Assembly: GCA_905203015.1 (NCBI GenBank)
Contig: CAJKUC010000002.1
Span: 248,001 to 312,000, forward strand
Source of the DNA: an uncultured Christensenella sp.
Lineage (GTDB): Bacteria > Bacillota > Clostridia > Christensenellales > Borkfalkiaceae
DNA length: 64,000 nucleotides
Direction: 5' to 3'
Below are positions 1 through 7,828 of this stretch, one piece after another. The position numbers and the translations under genes were made by a program. The first letter of the stretch is position 1. The number at the start of each line of letters is the position of its first letter. The notes below the pieces were generated by a model. That model saw nothing but the letters and a program-made list of their open reading frames with translations. It was not told where the DNA came from and searched no databases.

Positions 1-820
1 GGGAAACAAACGTCTTTCCGTCGGCATAGCGCAAAGGCGACGATTCCGTGAAGTGAAGCGTAAGGCGTTTTGCCACAAGGCATTGCCTCGTTTTATTGTA
101 TCGCTCGTTCAGGGCTTTCTCCCCGTATTTCGTATCGCCCAGCACGGGGCAGCCGAGAAATGCAAGGTGCGCGCGGATCTGATGCGTTTTTCCCGTATGC
201 AGCGTGATTTCCGCAAGCGCGAGATCCCCTTTTCTTTGTAGGACGCGGTATTCCGTCACGATTTTTTCCGCGCCCTTTTGCGCCTTTTCGCTTACGCACA
301 CCAGCGCGCGCTTTTCGTCTTTTTTCAGATACGCCTCTTCTACGGACGCGTCTTTTGCAAAGCGATCCGCGCATACGGCAAGATATACTTTTTCAAACGT
401 CCGTTCTTTAAACGCCTTTTTCGTTTCCACTTCCGCCCGTTCGTTTTTCGCAAACAGAATCAATCCTCGCGTATTCCGGTCGAGGCGGTGAATAAAATAA
501 ATTTTTTCGCCTTTTTCTTCCGCGTTGCGAAGAAGCATAGCGTATACCGCTTCCGAATTTACGCCGCTTTCTTTATCCGCAAGAAGGATATTTTCATCCT
601 CGTACACCGTATAAAACGCAGGCTTTTCTTCCTGTTCTTTCGTCAGATAATAGCGGATTATATCCCCCGCCGAAATCGGCATGTCTCTTTCCGCGCGCTT
701 CCCGTTCACCTTTATTTCCCGATTTTTCAAAAGTCGGGTAAAATAAAACGAGGCCTGCGGATCATGCTCGTCGGTGAAGTTTTTCAGCGTACTTTCTTCT
801 TCCGCCACCCATTCTCTCAT
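1..820 (-). CDS. RluA-family pseudouridine synthase, 3' end cut by window edge
   Basis: The protein should convert specific uridines in rRNA or tRNA to pseudouridine. It starts at an ATG at 818-820 with an AAGGAGA-type ribosome binding site just upstream. An S4-like RNA-binding segment lies at about residues 25-60. The catalytic motif HRLDRNTRG is at residues 111-119 (Asp114 is the expected nucleophile), and the family signature TLHTGKTHQIRAHL follows near residue 205. The frame is still open at base 1, so only the extreme C-terminus is missing. It sits 67 bases after feoB on the same strand. Family membership is secure. The target site (RluC/RluD-type or other) cannot be decided from the sequence. 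Confidence 0.9.
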   Translation of the reverse strand, partial: MREWVAEEESTLKNFTDEHDPQASFYFTRLLKNREIKVNGKRAERDMPISAGDIIRYYLTKEQEEKPAFYTVYEDENILLADKESGVNSEAVYAMLLRNAEEKGEKIYFIHRLDRNTRGLILFAKNERAEVETKKAFKERTFEKVYLAVCADRFAKDASVEEAYLKKDEKRALVCVSEKAQKGAEKIVTEYRVLQRKGDLALAEITLHTGKTHQIRAHLAFLGCPVLGDTKYGEKALNERYNKTRQCLVAKRLTLHFTESSPLRYADGKTFVS

Positions 821-887
821 ATGCCGTATTTCTCCTTCCGCGTTTCTTTTGCTTTTTGCCGATTCCGCCGTACGGCGTTTGTTCTCT

Positions 888-2774
888 TCACCCGATTTTC
901 CGCATATCGCCGCCCGCTTTTTTCCGCGCGTGTCGCTGCTCCGTTTTTTCGTGCTTCCCCGATAATTTTTTACGGATTGCCGACATCGCAAAAATCGTGC
1001 TTCCCGCAAGCGCGGCGAAAAGGCACGCTTGCGCGATATTGCGGCTGAATACGAAATGCACCGCATACGCGCAGACGAACGCCGCCGCGATCTGTAAAAA
1101 CGCGTATTTCAACGCCGCTTTTTTGCCGATTTCTTTTGCCGCAGCGCTCACCGCCGCCACGCAGGGCGGGATCAACGCCACGAAGATAAGATATGCGGCG
1201 GAAGCGGCCCGATCGAGGCGTAATCCTTCGGGGCAGAGCGCGGCGAGTAAACCCGAAACGTTTTCTTTCGCCACGGCGCCGCCGATCGCCGCAAACGCCG
1301 CACGCCAATCCTTTACGCCCATCGGGTAAAACGCAAACACGAATATTCTGCTTAAAGCGGCGAGAATACTGTTTTCCGCTTCGCACACGCCCGAAAAATT
1401 AAACGAGGCGAGCGTATATGCCGCAAGCGTGAAGCAAAGCACCGTGGTGGATACTTTTATTATAAACCCTTTTAACTGAAAGAGCAACTTATTTAAAAGA
1501 AAAAGCGGCGACGGCAGAGAAAAATCTGCGATTTCCATGATAAAATCCTCTTCTTTTCCGCCGCAGAAAGCCGAAATCAGCAATCCCGCGCCCGTACCCA
1601 GCACGTATAACGCCGCCGCGCCGAGAAGCGGCTTATCCACGAGAGAAGATAACAGCGTAAGATACACAGGCAATTTCGCGCTGCAAGGCACAAAATACAA
1701 ACAGGCGATCGCCCTGCGTTTTGCGCCCTCGTTTTCCAACGCGGCGGCGGAAGCGATCCCTGCCGCCGTACAGCCGTAGCCTAAAAAAATGCAGAACGCC
1801 GCGCGACCCGAAAGATTGAGCAGCGAAAAAAATCCGTCCGTCGCGTATGCCAATGCGGACATCACTCCGCTTTCTTCCAGAAAATCGGAAAAAAAATACA
1901 GTATGGCGATCTGCGGCAAAAAAGAGAACACGCCGCCCGTTCCCCGCAACAATCCGCCGCAAATCACGCTTTTCAAAAACGGATTTCCGATCGATTCTTC
2001 GGCGCGATCCGCAAGATACGAAAAAACGCTTTCGATCTTGTCTTTTAAATATACCCCGATCGATCCGCTGCCGAACGCCAGATAAAAAACGCCCGCCACC
2101 ACAAGAAAAAACGCGGGCAACAGCCATAATGCCGTATAGATCGCGGACGGGGCTTTTCTGCTCTTCGGCGGCATGTATTCGTTTTCGCTGAAGGTATACC
2201 CCGCCGCTTTCACCGTCCGCCGCGCCGTTTCCGCGCTCTTTGCGTTCGCTTCGCCCGCGTTCTTATTATCTTCCGACGCTTCCGTCGATTTTATATTCTC
2301 CGCCCGTTCGTTCCGTACAAGAAACTCCGCAAATTCGCGGACGGATTTTTTATTCAGCGCGTTTACGCATACGCACGGAACGCCGATTTTTTTCGTCATC
2401 GCCGCCGCATTTATCTTCCCGCCGCGCCGAACAAGCGATTCGCTCATCGTAAAAGCGATCACCACGCGTTTTCCGCGCGCGATCAACTCTTTCGTCAGCG
2501 GCAGAGATCTTGCGAGATAACGGCAATCTGCCACCTGCACCACCGTAACGCCGCGAAGTTTTTCCAGGCTTTCGGCGGCTCTTTTTTCCTCCGTTTTGCC
2601 TCCTCGCATCGTATACAGCCCGGGCAGATCGTACACGTATCCTATCCCGCCGATAATGCTTTCGGCGCGGGAGATTTCGGCGGTAACGCCGTGATAATTT
2701 CCCGTACGCCGATGCCGCCCCGTGAGGGCATTGAATAAAGTGGTTTTCCCCACGTTGGGGGTACCCGTCAGCAA
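888..2774 (-). CDS. feoB: FeoB-type ferrous iron transporter with degenerate G4 motif
   Basis: Inner-membrane Fe(II) permease with an N-terminal GTPase domain. Visible motifs: G1 GTPNVGKTT, G2 region GNYHGVTAE, G3 DLPGLY. The usual G4 NMxD is replaced by TMSE, so guanine specificity may be altered. The membrane part has both gate modules: GYGCTAAG followed by VPCSAKLPVY, and later FYPMGVKDWR followed by GGAVAKENVSG. At 628 residues it is somewhat short for the family. The listed start is a TTG that leaves almost nothing before the P-loop. A better-placed GGAGGG lies 5 bases before an ATT at 2784-2786, which would add four residues. The frame stays open and coding-like back to a TAA at 2853-2855. 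It lies downstream of feoA. Confidence 0.88.
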   Translation of the reverse strand: MLTGTPNVGKTTLFNALTGRHRRTGNYHGVTAEISRAESIIGGIGYVYDLPGLYTMRGGKTEEKRAAESLEKLRGVTVVQVADCRYLARSLPLTKELIARGKRVVIAFTMSESLVRRGGKINAAAMTKKIGVPCVCVNALNKKSVREFAEFLVRNERAENIKSTEASEDNKNAGEANAKSAETARRTVKAAGYTFSENEYMPPKSRKAPSAIYTALWLLPAFFLVVAGVFYLAFGSGSIGVYLKDKIESVFSYLADRAEESIGNPFLKSVICGGLLRGTGGVFSFLPQIAILYFFSDFLEESGVMSALAYATDGFFSLLNLSGRAAFCIFLGYGCTAAGIASAAALENEGAKRRAIACLYFVPCSAKLPVYLTLLSSLVDKPLLGAAALYVLGTGAGLLISAFCGGKEEDFIMEIADFSLPSPLFLLNKLLFQLKGFIIKVSTTVLCFTLAAYTLASFNFSGVCEAENSILAALSRIFVFAFYPMGVKDWRAAFAAIGGAVAKENVSGLLAALCPEGLRLDRAASAAYLIFVALIPPCVAAVSAAAKEIGKKAALKYAFLQIAAAFVCAYAVHFVFSRNIAQACLFAALAGSTIFAMSAIRKKLSGKHEKTEQRHARKKAGGDMRKIG

Positions 2775-2877
2775 AACGTCCGTAATGTTTTCCCTCCGCG
2801 CCGATTTCAGGCGGAACAGATTTTCCGCGCAGAAAAATGCTTCCCGATCTTCTTATGCCGAATCGGGCCGTTCCGAA

Positions 2878-3033
2878 TTATGCAGCCTTATAAAAAACGT
2901 CGCCGCGCCCGCCATTGACGCGCCGCCGGAAACCATTCCGCAAGCGCTTGCGTACTGCGTGCGTCATCGCGGAAACGTTTGCCCACACGATTTCGGAAAC
3001 AATCGTAAAAACGACGGGAAAAAAGACACTCAC
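2878..3033 (-). CDS. Possible small membrane protein between feoA and feoB
   Basis: A 51-codon frame starting at a GTG 7 bases after the feoA stop. It encodes one strongly hydrophobic stretch (FFPVVFTIVSEIVWANVSA) and then a very basic tail. A second frame overlaps it at 2853-2966 and encodes another short hydrophobic segment (MAGAATFFIRL) that ends in TAA in the feoB frame. The two frames could be one small two-helix protein broken by a frameshift, or chance. No clear Shine-Dalgarno site is visible. Small Feo accessory proteins are known in other bacteria, but I do not recognise this one. Low confidence. Confidence 0.3.
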   Translation of the reverse strand: MSVFFPVVFTIVSEIVWANVSAMTHAVRKRLRNGFRRRVNGGRGDVFYKAA

Positions 3034-3040
3034 CGAAAAA

Positions 3041-3292
3041 TCATTCTGCGCCAGAAACGCTTCCGTTTTCGGCGGAAAGCAGTATTTTTTCGGCGGTTTT
3101 CCGCCGTAAACCCACCCTGCCGTCCTCAGTTGCCACAAGAAAAGTGCGCGAAAAAAAACTTCGTTTTAAAAGCGTGATTTCTCTGCCTTGCGAAAAGCCG
3201 AGAATCCTCAGCCGGAACGCCGTTTCTTCGGGCAGAAACACGGAAACGATCTTTCCCTTTTCCCCCGCTTTCAATTTACTCAGTTCCACCAT
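3041..3292 (-). CDS. feoA: FeoA-type ferrous iron transport accessory protein
   Basis: An 83-residue SH3-like protein expected to work with FeoB at the cytoplasmic membrane. The core fits the FeoA pattern: MVELSKLKAGEKGKIVSV at the start, then a segment ending RLRILGFSQGREITLLKRS, matching the usual arrangement in which a LxxLG(x)xxG turn precedes the second half of the barrel. It is the first gene of the feo cluster, about 250 bases upstream of feoB. A short perfect inverted repeat (CGCCGTAT with TTTT loop, 3334-3353) lies in its upstream region and could be part of its control, but no Fur box can be assigned with confidence. Confidence 0.85.
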   Translation of the reverse strand: MVELSKLKAGEKGKIVSVFLPEETAFRLRILGFSQGREITLLKRSFFSRTFLVATEDGRVGLRRKTAEKILLSAENGSVSGAE

Positions 3293-3333
3293 GAAATAAG
3301 TATATGCGCGCCGTTTTTTATTCAGAACGTTTC

Positions 3334-3353
3334 CGCCGTATTTTTATACGGCG
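3334..3353. repeat. 8-bp inverted repeat upstream of feoA
   Basis: CGCCGTAT and ATACGGCG around a four-base T loop. It lies between the feoA start and the upstream terminator. It may be an operator or an mRNA hairpin; there are no further data. Confidence 0.35.
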
Positions 3354-3360
3354 ATACGAT

Positions 3361-3396
3361 AAAAAAACGACGGAATTTTTGAAAATTCCGTCGTTT
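3361..3396 (-). terminator. Rho-independent terminator of the surface-protein gene
   Basis: A perfect 13-bp stem (ACGACGGAATTTT and its complement, 3367-3394) followed on the minus strand by seven T residues. It lies about 50 bases after the stop of the 790-residue surface protein and separates it from feoA. Confidence 0.9.
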
Positions 3397-3447
3397 TCGT
3401 CCGTCGTTATATTTTAATCCGTCGATCGTAAAAACAATTTTTTCCGA

Positions 3448-5820
3448 TTATTCTTTCTTCGATTTTTTCGCTTTTTTCTCTTTCTTTGCCGCCGTAGCCG
3501 CGCCTACGTCTTCCAACGTTTCGTCGGAAGGTTTCACGAAGAGCAGGATGATGATAAGAATCAGCATCACGCCCGCGATGGCGAACAGAATCACGGAAAC
3601 CATGTTCTTTTTCAGCCATTCGGAATCGCCGGGGTTCACGTCCTGTTTGTCGCTTACGTCGATCGCTTTATAGCCCGCCACAGTCGCGTTCGTCATATTC
3701 GCGTCTTCAAACACGGCGAATACGATATAATTTCCGGTCTGCACGGGAACGAAAGATTGTTCGCTCGTGTTCCACTGATATTTGTTATCGGGATAGTTGT
3801 CGTCCTTCACCAGATTATTGTATTCGTTGATTCTGCGAAGAATCGTTCTGCCCGCCGAATCTTTTTCCAGCAACGTATCCGCGGTGATTTCCGTAACGTT
3901 GAGTTTCGCCACCAGCGCGGAAGCATAGGCTTTCGCCGCGCTTTCAATATCGCCCGCCGTGCTCAGCGCGGTATAGGAAACGTCGGAAAGATCGCCCGTG
4001 GAAAGCGTGGAACCGGGATATTTTTCATTGAAGTATTCCAGATCGAAATAATACAATCCGTAATAACTGTTTCCCGCCGTGCCTTCCGTTTCAAACGATA
4101 TATCGGTGTATTTCACGTCGATAACGCCCGTACCGGAAGTCTTCGTGGTGCTCTTCATCGAAATGGTTTTCAGCGTGTTTACGGTGAAGGTGAACGTGGG
4201 AATTTCTTCGTGATCCCAGATATTGGATGTGGTGATCACTTCGGCTTCCGCACCAGCTTCATTCTTCGCTGATTTCATAATGTTCCCCGCGCGATCCGTA
4301 GCGAACACCTTGAATTCGTAAGTGCCGATTTCCGTTACGGAAAGTTCCAGCGAGTTGTACGAAAGCCCCGAAGAACTCGATCCCGTGGTGTTCGACGGCG
4401 TTTTATAGCACACCGTATATTTCAACGATTTGTCGCTAGTGTCGTCGTCAAAAATCAGACCTTTCAGATTCGGCAACGCGAATTTTTCGCCGCTGCCCGC
4501 CTTCTTGTCTTTCGCTTCTTCGTTCACAAGCGCCTGATATGCTTTCGTCGCTTTGCCGAGGTCGGTGGTTTCGTCGTCTTTATCGCCGCTCACGTATGCG
4601 GGAGGCGTTTCGCTGTCGTCCACGTGCAGAAATTCGATTTCCGCCTTTTCTTCCGAGCCCTTTTCTTTCGGCACTTCAAAAGTGGTGGTGGAACCCGCGC
4701 TCATATACCAGGCAAGATAATATTCGCCAGGCTTGTTTGCATCTTCCGTAGCGTCGGCAGGATGCGAAGCGTCGGTAAGCGTGAATTTCACGGAAACGTA
4801 TTCTCTGTGTTCCGCGCCCGCGGCGTACACGTAATCGTTGAACACCGTCTTTTTCACGTCGTTTTCCGTGTATTCTTTTTCAAGGAAATACGTGCTTGTA
4901 TCCAGTTTCACGTACGTCGCTTCTTCGTCGACGGGCGTCCACTGATAATATTCTTTCGTATCTTTCAGCGTGCTCGAATCGCGGTCGAGAACGTCGATCA
5001 CTTTATAATCGAGCGCGAATTTCGATCCGATATGGAAGGAAATGAATTCGTCGTCCACCACCAGTACGGGCACGGCGTTATCCGTGATTTTTCCGTCCGT
5101 CAAGGCGAAAGATTGTCCGTTGAGTTCGCGCAGCGTGCACACCGCGGTGCTTGCGCCCTCCGCTTTCTTCACGGAAAATTTCAGAGGCGTTCTGCCCGTT
5201 TCCGAGCCGCTGGCATATTCCGCGTAGTTCGATCCGATGTTCTCGAATTTACCCGCTTTCGTGCCGTTCACGTACACGGCGAATTCTCCGCTGCCGAGCG
5301 TATCCGAAGAGGTCTCGGAAAGCGAGATTTCCACAGTACCGTCCCATTCGTCAAGCAACGTTCCGTCGCTCGTATCGTCGTCTGCGGGGTTCACCTTCAC
5401 GTAAACTTTCGCCGTTGCGGCTTCACCCTCCGTTTTGCGGACGAACACCAGTTTGTTTTCTTGTCTGTCGTTCTCCGTCGCCGTCAGCGATTTCGACTGC
5501 ATCGCCACGGTGAATTCCGAAAAGTTCTCGTCGAGATCGAATTTTACGTTAAAATATTCGGGCGCGCCGTTTTTATACCATTTCAGGGCAAGATTGCGGT
5601 TGTACGAAATCGTATCGGAATCCGCCGAAAAAGAAAACGTCACCGCCGTTTCGCCGCCGATCGTAGCGCCGTTTCTCGAAAAAATGCCCGAAGCGTCGTA
5701 CGTCTTCGCTTCCGCGTCCGCATACGTACGTACGGGAAGAGATCCCGCGCCGAACGCAAACGCCGCAGCGCAAGCCGCTCCGGCTACAAATATACTTAAT
5801 TTTTTCAACTGCTTGGTCAT
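3448..5820 (-). CDS. Large exported, membrane-anchored surface protein of unknown function
   Basis: 790 residues. The N-terminus is a signal peptide: basic MTKQLKK, hydrophobic core to about residue 27, then a likely cleavage near TYADA. The long extracellular part is rich in D, E, T, S and Y and looks like repeated beta-sandwich modules. One segment near residue 500-530 (LSVTEIGTYEFKVFATDRAG) resembles an Ig-like or PKD-like strand pattern. A single C-terminal membrane helix (about residues 735-757, VSVILFAIAGVMLILIIILLF) is followed by a charged tail ending in a run of lysines. There is no LPXTG motif. The architecture supports a cell-surface stalk or adhesin held by a membrane helix. No enzymatic motif is seen. 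It is transcribed alone, from its own promoter to a strong terminator. Confidence 0.85.
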   Translation of the reverse strand: MTKQLKKLSIFVAGAACAAAFAFGAGSLPVRTYADAEAKTYDASGIFSRNGATIGGETAVTFSFSADSDTISYNRNLALKWYKNGAPEYFNVKFDLDENFSEFTVAMQSKSLTATENDRQENKLVFVRKTEGEAATAKVYVKVNPADDDTSDGTLLDEWDGTVEISLSETSSDTLGSGEFAVYVNGTKAGKFENIGSNYAEYASGSETGRTPLKFSVKKAEGASTAVCTLRELNGQSFALTDGKITDNAVPVLVVDDEFISFHIGSKFALDYKVIDVLDRDSSTLKDTKEYYQWTPVDEEATYVKLDTSTYFLEKEYTENDVKKTVFNDYVYAAGAEHREYVSVKFTLTDASHPADATEDANKPGEYYLAWYMSAGSTTTFEVPKEKGSEEKAEIEFLHVDDSETPPAYVSGDKDDETTDLGKATKAYQALVNEEAKDKKAGSGEKFALPNLKGLIFDDDTSDKSLKYTVCYKTPSNTTGSSSSGLSYNSLELSVTEIGTYEFKVFATDRAGNIMKSAKNEAGAEAEVITTSNIWDHEEIPTFTFTVNTLKTISMKSTTKTSGTGVIDVKYTDISFETEGTAGNSYYGLYYFDLEYFNEKYPGSTLSTGDLSDVSYTALSTAGDIESAAKAYASALVAKLNVTEITADTLLEKDSAGRTILRRINEYNNLVKDDNYPDNKYQWNTSEQSFVPVQTGNYIVFAVFEDANMTNATVAGYKAIDVSDKQDVNPGDSEWLKKNMVSVILFAIAGVMLILIIILLFVKPSDETLEDVGAATAAKKEKKAKKSKKE

Positions 5821-5884
5821 GATCAGGTAAGTTCCTTCGCTAAAAAAATTTACGATAAACGCTATTTTACAAGCCTTCTATTCT

Positions 5885-5913
5885 ATTTTACACCCTCGCG
5901 GCGTTTTTGTCAA
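5885..5913 (-). promoter_or_regulatory. Sigma-A promoter of the surface-protein gene
   Basis: On the minus strand TTGACA (5908-5913), a 17-base spacer and TAAAAT (5885-5890). It lies about 65 bases upstream of the start codon. Confidence 0.75.
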
Positions 5914-6002
5914 ACGCATTTACGGAAATTCGCGCTTTTTCTGTGCATTTTTCGCGTTTTTCAGCATTTTTTCACAGTTTCGCGCGCAGGAGGGCTTTCC
6001 TC

Positions 6003-6815
6003 TCAGTCGTTTTTCGCGGGTAACGCCAGAAGTTTTTCGGTATCGAACGATTTCCAGGGCATTTCGTCGGGCGGAGCGGACACGAATTTCAGCCGCTCTT
6101 TCGTAACGGGATGCGTAAACGAAAGGCTGTAAGCAAACAGCGCGAGTTTGCCTTTTTTCGCCGTTTTTCCGCCGTAGCGCATATCCCCGTAAACGGGGTG
6201 CGCGATTCCCGCCGTCTGCACGCGGATCTGATGCGTTCTGCCCGTATGCAGGCGGATTTCCGTTAAAGAAAGCCCGTTTTTCACATCCAGCACTTTATAA
6301 TCGAGTTCCGCGTATTTCGCGCCCTCTTCCGACGGCGTGCAGATATACACCATATTGTTGACGGTGTTTTTTCTGAGGTAATTCGTCAGCGTGCCGCGTT
6401 CCTGCTCCATCGCGCCCACCAGCACGGCAAGATATTTTTTCTCGAAATCCCCCGCGGTAAGACCTTCGGAAAGGCGGGAAGCCGCCTTCGACGTTTTGGC
6501 GTACACCATGATACCGCCCGTAGGGCGATCCAGACGATGCACCAGACCGAGATACACGTTTCCCGTTTTGCCGTACGCCTCTTTGATATACTCCTTGATG
6601 AGATCGAAAAGATTTTTATCCTTGCTTTCGTCCGGGCAGCAACCCAGCATCTGCGGCTTTAACGCCACGATGATCTGATTATCTTCGTAGAGGATATGCA
6701 GGCCCTTTTCTTCCGCGATCTTTTCACGCCGTTCGTATTCCGCGTTCATCGCCTCTTCGTTTTCCGCCGCCGATTGTTCTTCGGCGTGCATTTTGTTATC
6801 TTCCGTCATTGACAT
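6003..6815 (-). CDS. RluA-family pseudouridine synthase
   Basis: A 270-residue RNA pseudouridine synthase. The catalytic motif HRLDRPTGG is at residues 93-101 (Asp96). EIRLHTGRTHQIRVQ follows near residue 190, and the C-terminal KERLKFVSAPPDEMPW is typical of this family. The N-terminus begins with about 30 acidic and polar residues and lacks an S4 domain, unlike the RluA protein at the left edge. Its start overlaps the end of the methyltransferase gene by 20 bases, so the two are probably translationally coupled and may modify the same RNA. A GGGAGG ribosome binding site lies inside the upstream gene. The target nucleotide is not known. Confidence 0.92.
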   Translation of the reverse strand: MSMTEDNKMHAEEQSAAENEEAMNAEYERREKIAEEKGLHILYEDNQIIVALKPQMLGCCPDESKDKNLFDLIKEYIKEAYGKTGNVYLGLVHRLDRPTGGIMVYAKTSKAASRLSEGLTAGDFEKKYLAVLVGAMEQERGTLTNYLRKNTVNNMVYICTPSEEGAKYAELDYKVLDVKNGLSLTEIRLHTGRTHQIRVQTAGIAHPVYGDMRYGGKTAKKGKLALFAYSLSFTHPVTKERLKFVSAPPDEMPWKSFDTEKLLALPAKND

Positions 6816-7683
6816 ACATACCTCCCGCGCCGCAGGGAAGAGGAATCCCCTCTTCCGTGGCTATGCCCACTTCGTACGCTTCCGCTTTGCCCGTTTTCAT
6901 CCGCTCTTTGCCGAGCGTTAAAGCGAGGATATTTTTCAATACCATGGGCTGAAGCCCCGTTGTATAAGAATTGATGAGAAAGAACAGCGGATCGTCGGAA
7001 AGCACTTTCGCACACAACGCCACGAAATCGAAAAGATCGTTTTCGATTTTCCACGTTTCGCCCGAAGGTCCTCTGCCGTAAGAGGGCGGATCCATGATCA
7101 CGGCGTCGTACTTATTGCCCCGCCTGATCTCGCGCTGCACGAATTTGAAACAATCGTCCACGATATATCGCACGCCCGATTCTATGCCCGAAAGACGTAC
7201 GTTTTCGCCCGCGCGCTCCACCATGCCTTTCGCCGCGTCTACGTGCGTTACGATCGCGCCCGCTTTCGCGCAAGCCACGGTAGCGCCGCCCGTATAGGCG
7301 AAGAGATTGAGAACTTTCACTTCCCTGCCTTCCGCCTTCCGCTTTGCGATCAGTTCGTACGCCTTTTCCCAATTCACCGCCTGCTCGGGAAAAATCCCCG
7401 TATGCTTGAATCCCATCGGCTTGATTTTGAACGTGAGCCCGAGTTTTTCGTAAGAAACGTTCCATTCCGAAGGGAACGGGCGAAGAATCGTCCAGCCGCC
7501 CCCGCCCTTTTCACTGCGTTTGTAATATGCGTTTAAAAGCGGATACGAAAACATATCCGTCTGCGCGTGCCAGATCGCCTGCGGATCGGGGCGGAGAAGA
7601 TATACGTCTTTCCATCTTTCGAGTTTGTAGCCGTCGCCCGTGGCAACGATCGAATAATCCGTCCAGTCCTGCGCGATTCTCAT
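6796..7683 (-). CDS. Class I SAM-dependent rRNA methyltransferase
   Basis: A 295-residue Rossmann-fold methyltransferase. The SAM-binding glycine loop is FAYTGG at residues 128-133. The acidic residue ending the second strand (VTHVDAAKGM) is near residue 149, and the catalytic motif IV DPPSYGRGP is at 198-206. That DPP(S/K)(Y/F) motif and the preceding LNLFAYTGG are characteristic of the RlmI/RlmK-like C5-cytosine or N-guanine rRNA methyltransferase family, but the N-terminal PUA domain of RlmI is absent. The gene overlaps the pseudouridine synthase downstream, which supports a shared role in RNA modification. The exact base methylated is unknown. Confidence 0.85.
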   Translation of the reverse strand: MRIAQDWTDYSIVATGDGYKLERWKDVYLLRPDPQAIWHAQTDMFSYPLLNAYYKRSEKGGGGWTILRPFPSEWNVSYEKLGLTFKIKPMGFKHTGIFPEQAVNWEKAYELIAKRKAEGREVKVLNLFAYTGGATVACAKAGAIVTHVDAAKGMVERAGENVRLSGIESGVRYIVDDCFKFVQREIRRGNKYDAVIMDPPSYGRGPSGETWKIENDLFDFVALCAKVLSDDPLFFLINSYTTGLQPMVLKNILALTLGKERMKTGKAEAYEVGIATEEGIPLPCGAGGMYVNDGR

Positions 7684-7828
7684 TGTTTCTGCGCTTTCCT
7701 CCGCATAAATTTTCTCTCTTTTTATTATAACGGAAAAACGCGGGAAAGTAAAGCGTTTTTTTCACTCTTCCCGCATTTTCCGCCGCAGATTCGCTCCGCG
7801 CGTTTTTATTTTTTCCGTTTTCCGGCGA

